Shown here: piece by piece, positions 28,301-35,313 of the stretch | Position numbering within the stretch: the first letter of the stretch is position 1 | How the letters are laid out: the number at the start of each line of letters is the position of its first letter | NCBI GenBank assembly: GCA_947488295.1 | Contig: CANKYU010000001.1 | Location: forward strand, 186,001 to 250,000 | Direction: 5' to 3' | DNA length: 64,000 nt | From: an uncultured Anderseniella sp. | GTDB taxonomy: Bacteria > Pseudomonadota > Alphaproteobacteria > Rhizobiales > Aestuariivirgaceae | Notes under the pieces: model-generated | Databases searched by the model: none | What the model was told of the DNA's origin: nothing | The model's input: only the letters and a program-made list of their open reading frames with translations | Program-made: the position numbers and the translations under genes

Positions 28301-31300
28301 CGAGATCAATGGTGCAGCTGCCGACATTGGCAATCAGGTAACGCTTGCTTCCGGTGCGCTGGTAACACTTAACCCGGACGGTACCTATAGCTATGATCCG
28401 AACGGGTCGTTCGAACAAGTGCCGCTGGGCAGTTCGATTACTGATTCATTTACCTATACCATTGACGACGAAAGTGGCCTTACCGATACCGTGACGGTGA
28501 CCGTCGTTGTTAACGGAACCAATGAAGCGCCGAGCCTTGATCTCAATGCGACGGATAACTCCGCTCCTGTGTCCCCATCGGATGACTTTGAAGGCGGCAG
28601 CTATCCGAACACCGGGTCGAACTGGACATCCGACTGGATTGAAACCTCCATAGGCGGCGCCAGTGGCGGCGATATCAATGTCGAAGCAGATGCAGGCGAC
28701 AACTCACTCACACTGGATGACGATGGCGCGAGGGTAACCCGGTCTGCAGACTTGTCGGGGGCTGAAACGGCTTCCCTCAGCTTTGACTACCGGCGCGACA
28801 GTTTTGACAACAGCAGTGATTTCGTGCGGGTGATGGTGTCGTCGGATGGCATCAATTTCGTCGAGATCGGTGTTTTGTCCGGCCCGGCGGATGACGCTAA
28901 CTACCAGACCTTCACGGCCGACATCAGTGCTTACATTTCTGCGAACTTCGCGGTGCGCTTCGAGACATCCGGAAACTTCCACAACAGCAATGACAAGGTC
29001 TGGCTTGACGACATCGACATATCGACAACGTTCACGCCCCCTGTTGATTTTGCAGCAAGCGTCGACAACACCAATGCGCAGGTTGCCATCACCAGTCCGG
29101 ATGTCGATGTGCAGGACCCGAACGACACGCAGATTGAGTCCGCCCTCATCGTCATCACCAATGAGCAGGTGGGTGATCTTCTTTCAGTCTCGGGCGTGCT
29201 GCCGGGCGGGATCACGGCGTCAGCCTATAATCCGGCAACCGGCGAACTGACATTGAGCGGTATCGCGACGCTTGCTGACTACGAGCAGGCAATCGAGCAG
29301 ATCCAGTTCTCGACCTACTCGAATGTCTACACGGACCGCGCAATTGAAGTCACAGTCAATGATGGCGGGCTTGATTCAAATGTCGCCACCTCGGTCATTT
29401 CCGTGAACCAGGTCAATGACTGGCCTGTCGCGGCGTCCAGCACCATCACGGTGGACGAGGAAACAGCCGATACATCGCTTGGCCTGTCTGCCAGTGATCC
29501 CAACGGCAATCCGTTGACCATCACTGTTACCGGACTGCCGGTGCTCGGCACGGTCACGCTTGCAGATGGCACACCTGTTAGCAACGGCCAGACGCTGACC
29601 CAGACCCAGCTTGCCGGTCTCCAGTATGATGCACCGGCGGAATACAACGGCACTGACGATCCAGGAGACTTCACCTATGAAGTCAGTGACGGCATTGCGC
29701 CGGTCACAGGCACGGTGGATATCACGATCAATCCGATCAATGATGATCCTGTAGCCAACAACGACACACTGACTGTCGGTGAGGATGATAGTGTTGCCAC
29801 TTCCGGCAACGTGATTGGCAATGACACGGACATTGATGGCGACAGCCCGCTCAACGTGATCGAGGTCAATGGCAGCACAGGTGATGTGGGCACCCAGATC
29901 ACCTTGGCTTCCGGCGCGCTGCTGACCCTGAATTCCGATGGCAGCTACGACTATGATCCGAACGGCGCGTTCGAGGATACGGCAGTGGGTGACACTGCGA
30001 CCGACACATTCAGCTATGTGATGTCTGACGGCAATGGCGGGTCTGACACGGCAACGGTCACCGTTACTGTCAACGGGGAGAATGATGATCCCGTGGCCAA
30101 CAACGACACACTGACGGTCGGTGAGGATGATAGTGTTGCCACTTCCGGCAACGTGATTGGCAATGACACGGACATTGATGGCGACAGCCCGCTCACCGTG
30201 ATCGAGGTCAATGGCAGCACGGGCGATGTGGGCACCCAGATCACCCTGGCTTCCGGCGCGCTGCTGACCCTGAATTCCGATGGCAGCTACGACTATGATC
30301 CGAACGGCGCGTTCGAGGATACGGCAGTGGGCGAGACAGCGACCGACACGTTCAGCTATGTGGTGTCTGACGGCAATGGCGGGTCTGATACGGCAACGGT
30401 TACCGTTACTGTCAACGGGGAAAACGACACGCCAACGGAGATTACGGAATCTTACGCAGAGACGTATCGCCAGGCCCTGATCAACTGCGGTATCTGGAGC
30501 AGTTTCGATGTTCTGGCCGGCTCCGTTCTGGTGGACCTGGACAATGTGGTGGATGGCGATGTCAACGACAGCCACACTTTCAGTATCGTGGATGGCACGG
30601 GTAGTCCGGTCACCGATGCTGATCTGGAGATCGTCAACAATGAGCTGGTTGTCCGCAGCGACGCTTCGCTGGTGTCCGGCACGATTACCAGCCGGACGGT
30701 TATCGTGCGTGTGGACGACGGCAATGGCGGAGTTGTCGATGAGACCTACAGCTTCGACCTGCGGCTGAATACGGGCCCGTACACCGGCACGGCCACCCAT
30801 GACATCGGGCTTGGCACGGTAGCGGCTGACACGATGCAGGGCGGAGACGGACTGGACAGGCTGTTTGGAAATGACGGTGACGATTTCCTGTACGGAGAGG
30901 CGGGCAGCGACATGCTGGAAGGCGGCGCAGGCGCCGATACACTGGATGGCGGCAGCGGTCGCGATGTTGCCTCGTACATTGAGTCTGCTGTCGGCGTAAC
31001 CGTCGATCTGATGAATACCACAACCAATACCGGTGATGCGGCTGGTGACAGCTTCGTCAATATCGAAGGCCTGTGGGGGTCCAGTTTTGACGACAACCTC
31101 TATGGTGACAACGATGACAATACGCTTATCGGTTCATTTGGCGACGACGTCATCGTTGGACGCGGCGGCAACGACCTGTTGCAGGGCGGTGAGGGCAATG
31201 ACATCTTCACGTTCAACAGTGGCGATGGTGACGACAGGATAATGGATTTTGCCGCCGGGGCGGGCATCGGCGATGTTGTGAATGTATCGGACCATGGATT

Positions 31301-31439
31301 TGCTGATTTCGCCGCACTGCAATCAGCCATGAGTGTTGTCGACGGCCATGTCGTGCTTCAGCTCGATGCGAACAACAGCATACAATTCTGGGGCATTGCC
31401 AGCACAAGCCAGCTTCATGAGAATGATTTCGTTCTGTGA
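25377..31439 (+). CDS. DUF4347 / choice-of-anchor L / VCBS / RTX surface protein
   Basis: A 2020-residue protein. ATG 25377 has GGGAGA 6 bases upstream; GTG 25344 is an inferior alternative. A DUF4347-like domain spans about residues 130-290 (VVFVDANADNLQQL, VHIISHGQPGQLQLG, LIYGCDFGEG). A choice-of-anchor-L-like domain follows at about 300-555 (SGVIFSTGN, QFVFGSDEYNEYV, DSWLIVRENSF). Then come VCBS and cadherin-like repeats (TVNGENDDPVANNDTLTV), a segment at about 1070-1220 resembling a jelly-roll carbohydrate-binding domain, and C-terminal RTX nonapeptides (GGDGLDRLFGNDGDDFLYGEAGSD) ending in HENDFVL. Such proteins are type I secreted and calcium-folded. The C-terminal NDFVL-like end is shared with the adhesin (TDFLV), consistent with one secretion system serving both. 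Confidence 0.9.
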   Translation: MSNGIIFDIFDLGEAPEFIDQIALVPNVDLTAGTQVEVVFPGAAEGAGETVTFTLAGNVSAGQPIVVDVQTGENLSRGEHGVNDAWTRIDTAVATIEQAVLTPGAEPGASTASAFDVTDEMAPELADAASAAGVQVVFVDANADNLQQLMDGIDPFYEIHVIDAGQDGVAFMASILEGRSDLEAVHIISHGQPGQLQLGDTMVDAASIAGDQAQLWSQIGASLADAGDMLIYGCDFGEGRLGSLTVEALSQATGADVSASDDDTGSAGLGGDWDLEVTAGSVEAQAIAVEEFDGLLELDQAEITVPATNQADTLAQNIFGAGVTINSASYTGAASQAATFSGALDGAGSAFLGFDSGVIFSTGNANGVVGTAAADNFGTDITDPGATDGDPDFNSLEDGISTFDASFLEANITSTTGVLTLQFVFGSDEYNEYVYAGFNDSIGIWINGVNYAVTTDGQQVGIDTINSAGTIAPTSNQSADANDPNSTHDPTDGVYESANQSLHITRTTEPTQMDGYTTTLSVNINLQIGVATDIKIGIADTGDAIYDSWLIVRENSFESVLAAFEDEVVTTPNTSVVISPLDNDFSDTYTAADLTITKINGEVVDLVVNPSVTLPSGVIVTLNADKTLTVDPDGNALSHDTFTYEITDPDGQTAVGLVGMNTNGAPLLNLDPDNSGGGFDNRGFDAFFNTNTGDAVNIADSDVDITDLNSPDLTSMTINVSDIVDGNNEVLNIGGTNFPLLTDAVGTVVAAGGVNFQVNYDTSGTPDAFFITVQGGGTASQAEWEALIASITYDNTSPSATSGTREFDIYVNDGTNNSNVGEAIVHVAAPNATIGGTDTGSVTEDSAPFSLTTGGTLTIADPDNGQAQFISSTYGGTYGDVTINPLGGWTYTASNLNPVIDALDAGETLTDVISVTSVDGTSHDITITINGANDAPVANPDLLTVNSDDTIPTTGNVLTDGSPDYDPEGDVLTVIEINGAAADIGNQVTLASGALVTLNPDGTYSYDPNGSFEQVPLGSSITDSFTYTIDDESGLTDTVTVTVVVNGTNEAPSLDLNATDNSAPVSPSDDFEGGSYPNTGSNWTSDWIETSIGGASGGDINVEADAGDNSLTLDDDGARVTRSADLSGAETASLSFDYRRDSFDNSSDFVRVMVSSDGINFVEIGVLSGPADDANYQTFTADISAYISANFAVRFETSGNFHNSNDKVWLDDIDISTTFTPPVDFAASVDNTNAQVAITSPDVDVQDPNDTQIESALIVITNEQVGDLLSVSGVLPGGITASAYNPATGELTLSGIATLADYEQAIEQIQFSTYSNVYTDRAIEVTVNDGGLDSNVATSVISVNQVNDWPVAASSTITVDEETADTSLGLSASDPNGNPLTITVTGLPVLGTVTLADGTPVSNGQTLTQTQLAGLQYDAPAEYNGTDDPGDFTYEVSDGIAPVTGTVDITINPINDDPVANNDTLTVGEDDSVATSGNVIGNDTDIDGDSPLNVIEVNGSTGDVGTQITLASGALLTLNSDGSYDYDPNGAFEDTAVGDTATDTFSYVMSDGNGGSDTATVTVTVNGENDDPVANNDTLTVGEDDSVATSGNVIGNDTDIDGDSPLTVIEVNGSTGDVGTQITLASGALLTLNSDGSYDYDPNGAFEDTAVGETATDTFSYVVSDGNGGSDTATVTVTVNGENDTPTEITESYAETYRQALINCGIWSSFDVLAGSVLVDLDNVVDGDVNDSHTFSIVDGTGSPVTDADLEIVNNELVVRSDASLVSGTITSRTVIVRVDDGNGGVVDETYSFDLRLNTGPYTGTATHDIGLGTVAADTMQGGDGLDRLFGNDGDDFLYGEAGSDMLEGGAGADTLDGGSGRDVASYIESAVGVTVDLMNTTTNTGDAAGDSFVNIEGLWGSSFDDNLYGDNDDNTLIGSFGDDVIVGRGGNDLLQGGEGNDIFTFNSGDGDDRIMDFAAGAGIGDVVNVSDHGFADFAALQSAMSVVDGHVVLQLDANNSIQFWGIASTSQLHENDFVL
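29739..30422 (+). repeat. Near-perfect 342-bp tandem duplication of a VCBS unit
   Basis: Unit 1 is 29739-30080 and unit 2 is 30081-30422; each encodes 114 residues beginning NDDPVANNDTLTVGEDDS. Only scattered base differences separate them (for example Asn to Thr in SPLNVIEV/SPLTVIEV, GDT to GET, VMSDG to VVSDG). The high identity points to recent duplication or ongoing gene conversion, and makes this a likely site of repeat-number variation or assembly collapse. Confidence 0.9.
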
Positions 31440-31450
31440 TGCTGTCGGTA

Positions 31451-31639
31451 TTATGGCTGGCAGCGGAATCCGTCCGGCGTAAAGCAGTTGTCAAGGCCGG
31501 CCGACGAAAACCCACCCTGGGTGATGGCGGAAATGCTTTCGACACGCAGGCTCGGTCGCGACCATCTGCGCGGCACACAATCGTGCTGTGAATTAGGTGT
31601 TTTTTCTGTCGGTAACCGGAACCGGTGAAGTGCTCTCAT
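31451..31639 (-). CDS. Candidate lasso-peptide precursor 1 (62 residues)
   Basis: A 62-residue ORF with GAGG 8 bases before its ATG at 31639. The leader ends RRWSRPSLRVESISAITQ, then ring segment GGFSSAGLD and tail NCFTPDGFRCQP. The W-S-R-P-S-L matches the Y/W-x2-P-x-L motif that B1 proteins bind. Thr is at -2 relative to a Gly-Gly core start, the classic B2 cleavage rule, and Asp is core residue 9, the usual acceptor of the N-terminal amine. Core cysteines 11 and 19 could form one disulfide, as in class III/IV lasso peptides. Genes for B2, B1 and a kinase lie upstream on the same strand; the gap to B2 is 370 bases. The longer frame from 31696 has no better ribosome site. Function inferred from motif and context. 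Confidence 0.8.
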   Translation of the reverse strand: MRALHRFRLPTEKTPNSQHDCVPRRWSRPSLRVESISAITQGGFSSAGLDNCFTPDGFRCQP

Positions 31640-32009
31640 GTGCCAATCCTCAACGCACTGGGCGTTGCCTGTATTGCCTTGCATGCTCACGACCATTGGC
31701 GAGCATGGAACTCATTTTCACTGACAAACCGGGAAATCCGTCGAACGGTCAGTCCGGACCCGGTGCTGCATGATTATCGCAATCCGACATGATCCAGACG
31801 CCTGTTCGGGCAACCAACTTGTACCTGTTTTGCCAGGTTTTGTACAGACTTGATTTGTCTTGCAGGTTCTCTGTAAGTGGTAATTGCCTATTTGTTTCAA
31901 TTGCTTAAAGGTTAACGCAGCACATCGCAAAAGGCCGCGGAAATTCAAATTTCCCTGCAGTGGCGTTGTGATGTTCTTTGATCCGGACACGACCAAATGA
32001 TTCGGCGGC
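31640..32009. other. 370-base gap between lasso B2 and precursor 1, with possible promoter
   Basis: No convincing gene is seen on either strand. On the minus strand TGCGATAAT (the GATAAT complement lies at 31773-31778) could be an extended -10 element for precursor 1, leaving a leader of about 130 bases; no good -35 is visible. Farther upstream TGTACCTGTTTTGCCAGGTTTTGTACA-like sequence, read in halves with TGTAC/GTACA ends, covers about 31819-31845, and a 16-base palindrome is at 31939. The arrangement suggests the precursor has its own regulated promoter, separate from B2. Confidence 0.35.
31939..31954. promoter_or_regulatory. 16-bp palindrome GGAAATT-CA-AATTTCC
   Basis: Perfect 7-base arms around CA, 56 bases after the B2 stop codon (as read on the minus strand) and about 300 bases before precursor 1. 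AT-rich palindromes of this form are typical of dimeric regulator operators. It lacks the GC-rich stem and T-run of a terminator. Confidence 0.35.
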
Positions 32010-32462
32010 CTAAAGTCTGGCTATGCCGGTTTCCAGCGGGATTGGTGAATATGCCTGCAAATCAGACAGGTTGCCGGTGACGACGGAATCGCCGCTTGTC
32101 AGCCAGGCATGGGCTTCAAGTTCGCCTGCCGGATTTTTCCGGACACCGATGTTCAGTTTGTAGCCGCGCTGGATCGTGTCCAGCCACATCGACCCCGCCA
32201 TTGCCTGAAGCAGGCAGTCCGACCGCCACGGTACACGCGAGCCGGCTGAATTTATTGCCCAGCCGATGAGTTCGATTTCTGCGGCGGTTGCAGCGGTGCG
32301 CGACCCCTCCGTTTCAAAGCGGTCCAGCACTGTCTTGATGGGCTTGCTGCGGTGTACCAGCCTGGCCCTTGCCAACAGCCAGATCGCCGTCAGCAGCGCC
32401 TTCCAGCGTCCGGCAGACAGGCGGCCTGCGCGTTTCCAGAGCCCGTCAGCGGACCCTGACAA
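32010..32462 (-). CDS. Lasso-peptide biosynthesis B2 protein (transglutaminase-like leader peptidase)
   Basis: A 150-residue protein of the Transglut_core3/McjB C-terminal family, which removes the leader peptide from the precursor. The Cys-His-Asp triad is visible in order: WRSDCLLQAMAG (about residue 83), EAHAWLTSGDSVVTG (about 118) and NLSDLQAYSPI (about 134). The spacing matches McjB-type proteases. The start is a TTG at 32462 inside the end of the B1 gene, giving a 17-base overlap and probable translational coupling. Its presence is the strongest single-gene argument for a lasso pathway here. It is followed after 370 bases by precursor 1. Confidence 0.9.
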   Translation of the reverse strand: MSGSADGLWKRAGRLSAGRWKALLTAIWLLARARLVHRSKPIKTVLDRFETEGSRTAATAAEIELIGWAINSAGSRVPWRSDCLLQAMAGSMWLDTIQRGYKLNIGVRKNPAGELEAHAWLTSGDSVVTGNLSDLQAYSPIPLETGIARL

Positions 32463-32736
32463 GACCGTTCTCGATCAGTTCGGCAACAAACGCGCGGGTG
32501 TCGGCTTCGCACTGGTCACGCTCGACATCGTAGTCTTTGGTCAGCGACGTGCAGATATCGTCAAGCGTGGTTTCCTGACTCAGTTTCTCCCATATCTGGC
32601 GCGCCGGGCCCTCCAGTCCGTAATAGACGCCGCGCTCGGCATCAAGCAGCACCGTATCGTCGGGCCCGAGTTCGGCGGCCGGCAACTGGCTGGTGCGGAT
32701 AAGGATGCTGTCAGATTTGATATCTTGCTGGCTCAT
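32446..32736 (-). CDS. PqqD-like RiPP recognition protein (lasso B1)
   Basis: A 96-residue PqqD-fold protein (RRE, RiPP recognition element). Features are VLLDAERGVYYGLEGPARQIWEKLSQ and DYDVERDQCEADTRAFVAELIENGLV, the usual three strands and helices of the fold. In lasso pathways B1 binds the precursor leader through the Y/W-x2-P-x-L motif and presents it to B2. ATG 32736 overlaps the kinase stop codon in ATGA; a longer frame runs upstream inside the kinase gene but would not start the fold. It is co-oriented with kinase and B2 in a tight operon. Confidence 0.88.
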   Translation of the reverse strand: MSQQDIKSDSILIRTSQLPAAELGPDDTVLLDAERGVYYGLEGPARQIWEKLSQETTLDDICTSLTKDYDVERDQCEADTRAFVAELIENGLVRVR

Positions 32737-33659
32737 GTGCCGAAAGTGTCCCGGACGTGTGAAATAATCAAGTTCATGCAGTGTTCGTGGCGGTCTTTGT
32801 CGCGTGGCCTGACCAGATGGAAGGACGGTACGCTGCCGCACAGTGACGCTGCCCATGTCATGAACTGCTGTTCCTTTCCCAATGGCTCGATCAGGTTCGT
32901 CAGCGACACATCTCGCCTCAGCCGCATCATTGCGTCAAGCTGGCCCATGGGCGTGATGGCCGGGTCAGCCGTCTCGTCCTCATGCCAGTCGGTAAAGTAC
33001 AATCCGGCCATCGGGCCGGGATGCCGGCTGTAGGCGTCCGGCACCAGATGAATATGCTTGCCGAAACGGTATGAATCCACTGCCAGATGATCGTCCCCAA
33101 GCCCGGCGATTGCGCCGGATTGCTGGTAAAGATGCAGGGCCGGTATCGACGGGACCGCCAGATAAGGGTGTTCGGTGGTGGCGTGTATGGTCAGCCTGTC
33201 GTCGCTGAACAGGTTGAAACCAGCCATCTGAAAACTTGCGGCAAGGGTCGACTTGCCGTCACCGGCATTGCCGCAAAACGCCACGCAGCCCCTGGCGCTG
33301 TCCACGGCAGCACAGTGCAGCGGTATGTAGTTGCGTTGATGCAACAGGCAGCCGAGGCCGGCCGACAGGGCAAACAGCCGGGCTGCCGGTTCATTGTGGG
33401 TGCCGCCGGGGTCTATGCTGATCCGGTTACCCGCTTCAATGTGGCAACGAATGCCGTTTTCCAGCGCGATCATGATTTCGTTGTCGCCCAGCAGATAGCC
33501 GTCCCTGGTTACTGCATGGTGGTCGATTGACGAAGGCAATGCGGTCATTACCATTTCTACGGGCGTCTCATCTATGACCTGTTGCGTCTGCCCGGCGGGC
33601 AGTTCAGGGATATCATAGTCCGATTTGAGCAAGAGGCCGTGGACACAGTATTGATGCAT
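32733..33659 (-). CDS. HPr-kinase-like P-loop kinase of the lasso locus
   Basis: A 308-residue protein related to the C-terminal domain of HPr kinase/phosphorylase. The P-loop [11 protein letters not shown] is at about residue 148, followed by FSDDRLTI. The N-terminal part MHQYCVHGLLLKSDYDIPEL matches the usual start of HprK-related proteins in PqqD operons, so I prefer ATG 33659 (AGGA 12 bases upstream). ATG 33722 would add 21 residues and has no clear ribosome site. In paeninodin-type loci such kinases phosphorylate the last Ser of the precursor. Here precursor 1 ends in Pro and precursor 2 in Thr, so the target is open. HprK-related proteins also occur in polysaccharide loci. Confidence 0.82.
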   Translation of the reverse strand: MHQYCVHGLLLKSDYDIPELPAGQTQQVIDETPVEMVMTALPSSIDHHAVTRDGYLLGDNEIMIALENGIRCHIEAGNRISIDPGGTHNEPAARLFALSAGLGCLLHQRNYIPLHCAAVDSARGCVAFCGNAGDGKSTLAASFQMAGFNLFSDDRLTIHATTEHPYLAVPSIPALHLYQQSGAIAGLGDDHLAVDSYRFGKHIHLVPDAYSRHPGPMAGLYFTDWHEDETADPAITPMGQLDAMMRLRRDVSLTNLIEPLGKEQQFMTWAASLCGSVPSFHLVRPRDKDRHEHCMNLIISHVRDTFGT

Positions 33660-33890
33660 CTGATCGGGTGTTCCTGGAAAATCACCAAATCGCCCTGGTG
33701 ACGGGAAACCGAATGTGTGCATCGGTGTTTAAGCTTTGCCGGAGAGGTGTTCAAGCACAACGGTGGTTTTTTCCTGTGCTGACACAAGCCAGTTTTACCC
33801 GAGCGCAAAGCTTTTTTCACTGGAATGGGGTCGGGCCGGTGTGCCAGAACCTGCAGACAGGTAGTTGATCGGAATTTGGGGCTGAGTTTC

Positions 33891-34205
33891 ATGTTTGTTG
33901 TTACGGCGGAATTTCGCCTCAAGCCGGATATGCTGAACGCGTTTATGCCGTTAATGCTGATACAGGCGGAAAAGTCGCTTGCCAGTGAGCCGGGGTGTCT
34001 CGTGTTCGATGTGTGCATCGAACACAATGACAATGACGACGTCGTGTTTCTTTATGAAGCCTACCTGGATGAAGCGGCGTTCGATCAGCACATGGAAACA
34101 CCCCACTATCTGGCATTTTCAGAAACCACAGCCGATCTCGTGGCGGCCAAGTCGGTGCGCCGCTTTGATCGTATTTCATCTGATACAGAAGGAAACAGTC
34201 AGTGA
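33891..34205 (+). CDS. Antibiotic biosynthesis monooxygenase (ABM) domain protein
   Basis: A 104-residue dimeric ferredoxin-like alpha-beta barrel protein. MFVVTAEFRLKPDMLNAF opens the first strand and helix; EPGCLVFDVC, VVFLYEAYLDEAAFDQHMETPHY and the C-terminal RFDRIS follow the ABM pattern (YgiN/LsrG-like). The role is usually a small cofactor-free monooxygenase or isomerase; the substrate is unknown. ATG 33891 is preceded by GGGGCTGAG. Its stop overlaps the GTG start of the dehydrogenase by four bases, so the two are co-translated and may act on the same 2-hydroxy-acid metabolism. Confidence 0.88.
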   Translation: MFVVTAEFRLKPDMLNAFMPLMLIQAEKSLASEPGCLVFDVCIEHNDNDDVVFLYEAYLDEAAFDQHMETPHYLAFSETTADLVAAKSVRRFDRISSDTEGNSQ

Positions 34206-35299
34206 CCTCATTGAATTCCATCCAAGTTGCAGTTCTTCCCGGTGACGGCATTGGCCGGGAGGTCATGGAACCGTGTCTTGAATGTCTGGACGTGCTGGCG
34301 GCAAGGTCCGGGGGGTTCTCGTTTACATACGAAACCCTTGAGGCCGGTGCCGGCGTGTTCCGTGATACCGGGGTGGCGTTGCCTGACGATGTGGTGAAAA
34401 AGGCCGGCGCTGCCGATGTCATGCTGCTGGGGGCCATGGGCCTGCCCGATATCAGATATGAAGACGGCCGTGAAATCACGCCGCAGATAGAATTGCGTGA
34501 AATCTTTGATCTTTATGCCGGTGTGCGGCCGGTTGAAACGTTTCCCGGCTCTCCGGTGCCGCTGAAAGATCCGCGCGCTGCACAACTTGATTTTGTTCTG
34601 ATCCGTGAAAACACCGAAGGGCTGTTTGCTTCGCGCGGCGCCTGCGAAATGGTCGGTGACGAAGAAGCCCGCGATACGATGGTGATCACCCGTAAGGGAA
34701 CCGAACGGCTGTCGGACTTCGCCCTCAAGCTCGCTGAACGGCGTAAGGGACAAGGCCGCGGGCAGGGCCGTGTTACCTGTGTCGACAAGGCAAATGTGTT
34801 CGGCAGCTTCGCCTTCATGCGCAAGGTGTTCTACGAACGTGCCACGGGATTTCCAGAGCTCACGGCCGATCATGCCTATGTGGATGCAACAGCACTGGCG
34901 CTGGTGCGTAACCCATGGGTGTTTGACGTCATGATTACCGAAAACATGTTCGGTGACATTCTGTCTGACCAGGCCGCGGCCCTGATGGGCGGTATGGGCA
35001 TGGCACCGTCCGCCGACATTGGCGACAGGCATGGTCTGTTCCAGCCGTGCCACGGCACTGCACCCGACATTATGGGAACCGGCAAGGCCAACCCGTCCGC
35101 CATGTTATTGTCGGGCGCCATGATGCTGGACTGGCTTGGCGAAACGATGAATTCGCCGGAACTGACCGGCGCCGGTGAAACCTTCCGCAACGCTGTTCGC
35201 GCTGCGTTTTCCGACGGTAACCTGATACCTTACGAAGTGGGCGGTGATGCCGGACTGCGGGAAGTGTCGAACCGGGTTCTGGATATATTGAAGAGCTGA
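34202..35299 (+). CDS. Isocitrate/isopropylmalate dehydrogenase family enzyme
   Basis: A 365-residue NAD(P)-dependent beta-decarboxylating dehydrogenase. Motifs include LPGDGIGREVMEP at the start, LIRENTEGLFA, VDKANVFGSFAFMRKVF, the metal-binding ITENMFGDILSDQAA and HGTAPDIMGTGKANPSA at the NAD site. Sequence alone does not separate isopropylmalate, tartrate or homoisocitrate specificity. Housekeeping LeuB is usually beside leuC/leuD, which are absent here, so a catabolic tartrate or 3-substituted-malate enzyme is plausible. GTG start overlaps the ABM gene stop. A hairpin covers its stop codon. Confidence 0.88.
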   Translation: MTSLNSIQVAVLPGDGIGREVMEPCLECLDVLAARSGGFSFTYETLEAGAGVFRDTGVALPDDVVKKAGAADVMLLGAMGLPDIRYEDGREITPQIELREIFDLYAGVRPVETFPGSPVPLKDPRAAQLDFVLIRENTEGLFASRGACEMVGDEEARDTMVITRKGTERLSDFALKLAERRKGQGRGQGRVTCVDKANVFGSFAFMRKVFYERATGFPELTADHAYVDATALALVRNPWVFDVMITENMFGDILSDQAAALMGGMGMAPSADIGDRHGLFQPCHGTAPDIMGTGKANPSAMLLSGAMMLDWLGETMNSPELTGAGETFRNAVRAAFSDGNLIPYEVGGDAGLREVSNRVLDILKS

Positions 35300-35313
35300 T
35301 CCGCAGATCAGCT
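35294..35313. terminator. Perfect hairpin spanning both stop codons of convergent genes
   Basis: AGCTGATC (35294-35301), loop CGCA, GATCAGCT (35306-35313). The left arm contains the TGA of the dehydrogenase gene and the right arm the TGA of the XRE gene, leaving only 8 bases between the two reading frames. It has no T-run on either side, so it is at best a weak bidirectional terminator or an mRNA 3' end stem. Confidence 0.5.

Noticed and set aside
29376..30800. Open frame of 474 codons opposite the DUF4347/RTX gene
   Set aside because: Antisense of VCBS repeats; its own repetition simply reflects the coding repeats on the plus strand.
31718..31996. 92-codon minus-strand ORF between B2 and precursor 1
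   Set aside because: No family, no ribosome site, and it runs over the palindrome and putative promoter.
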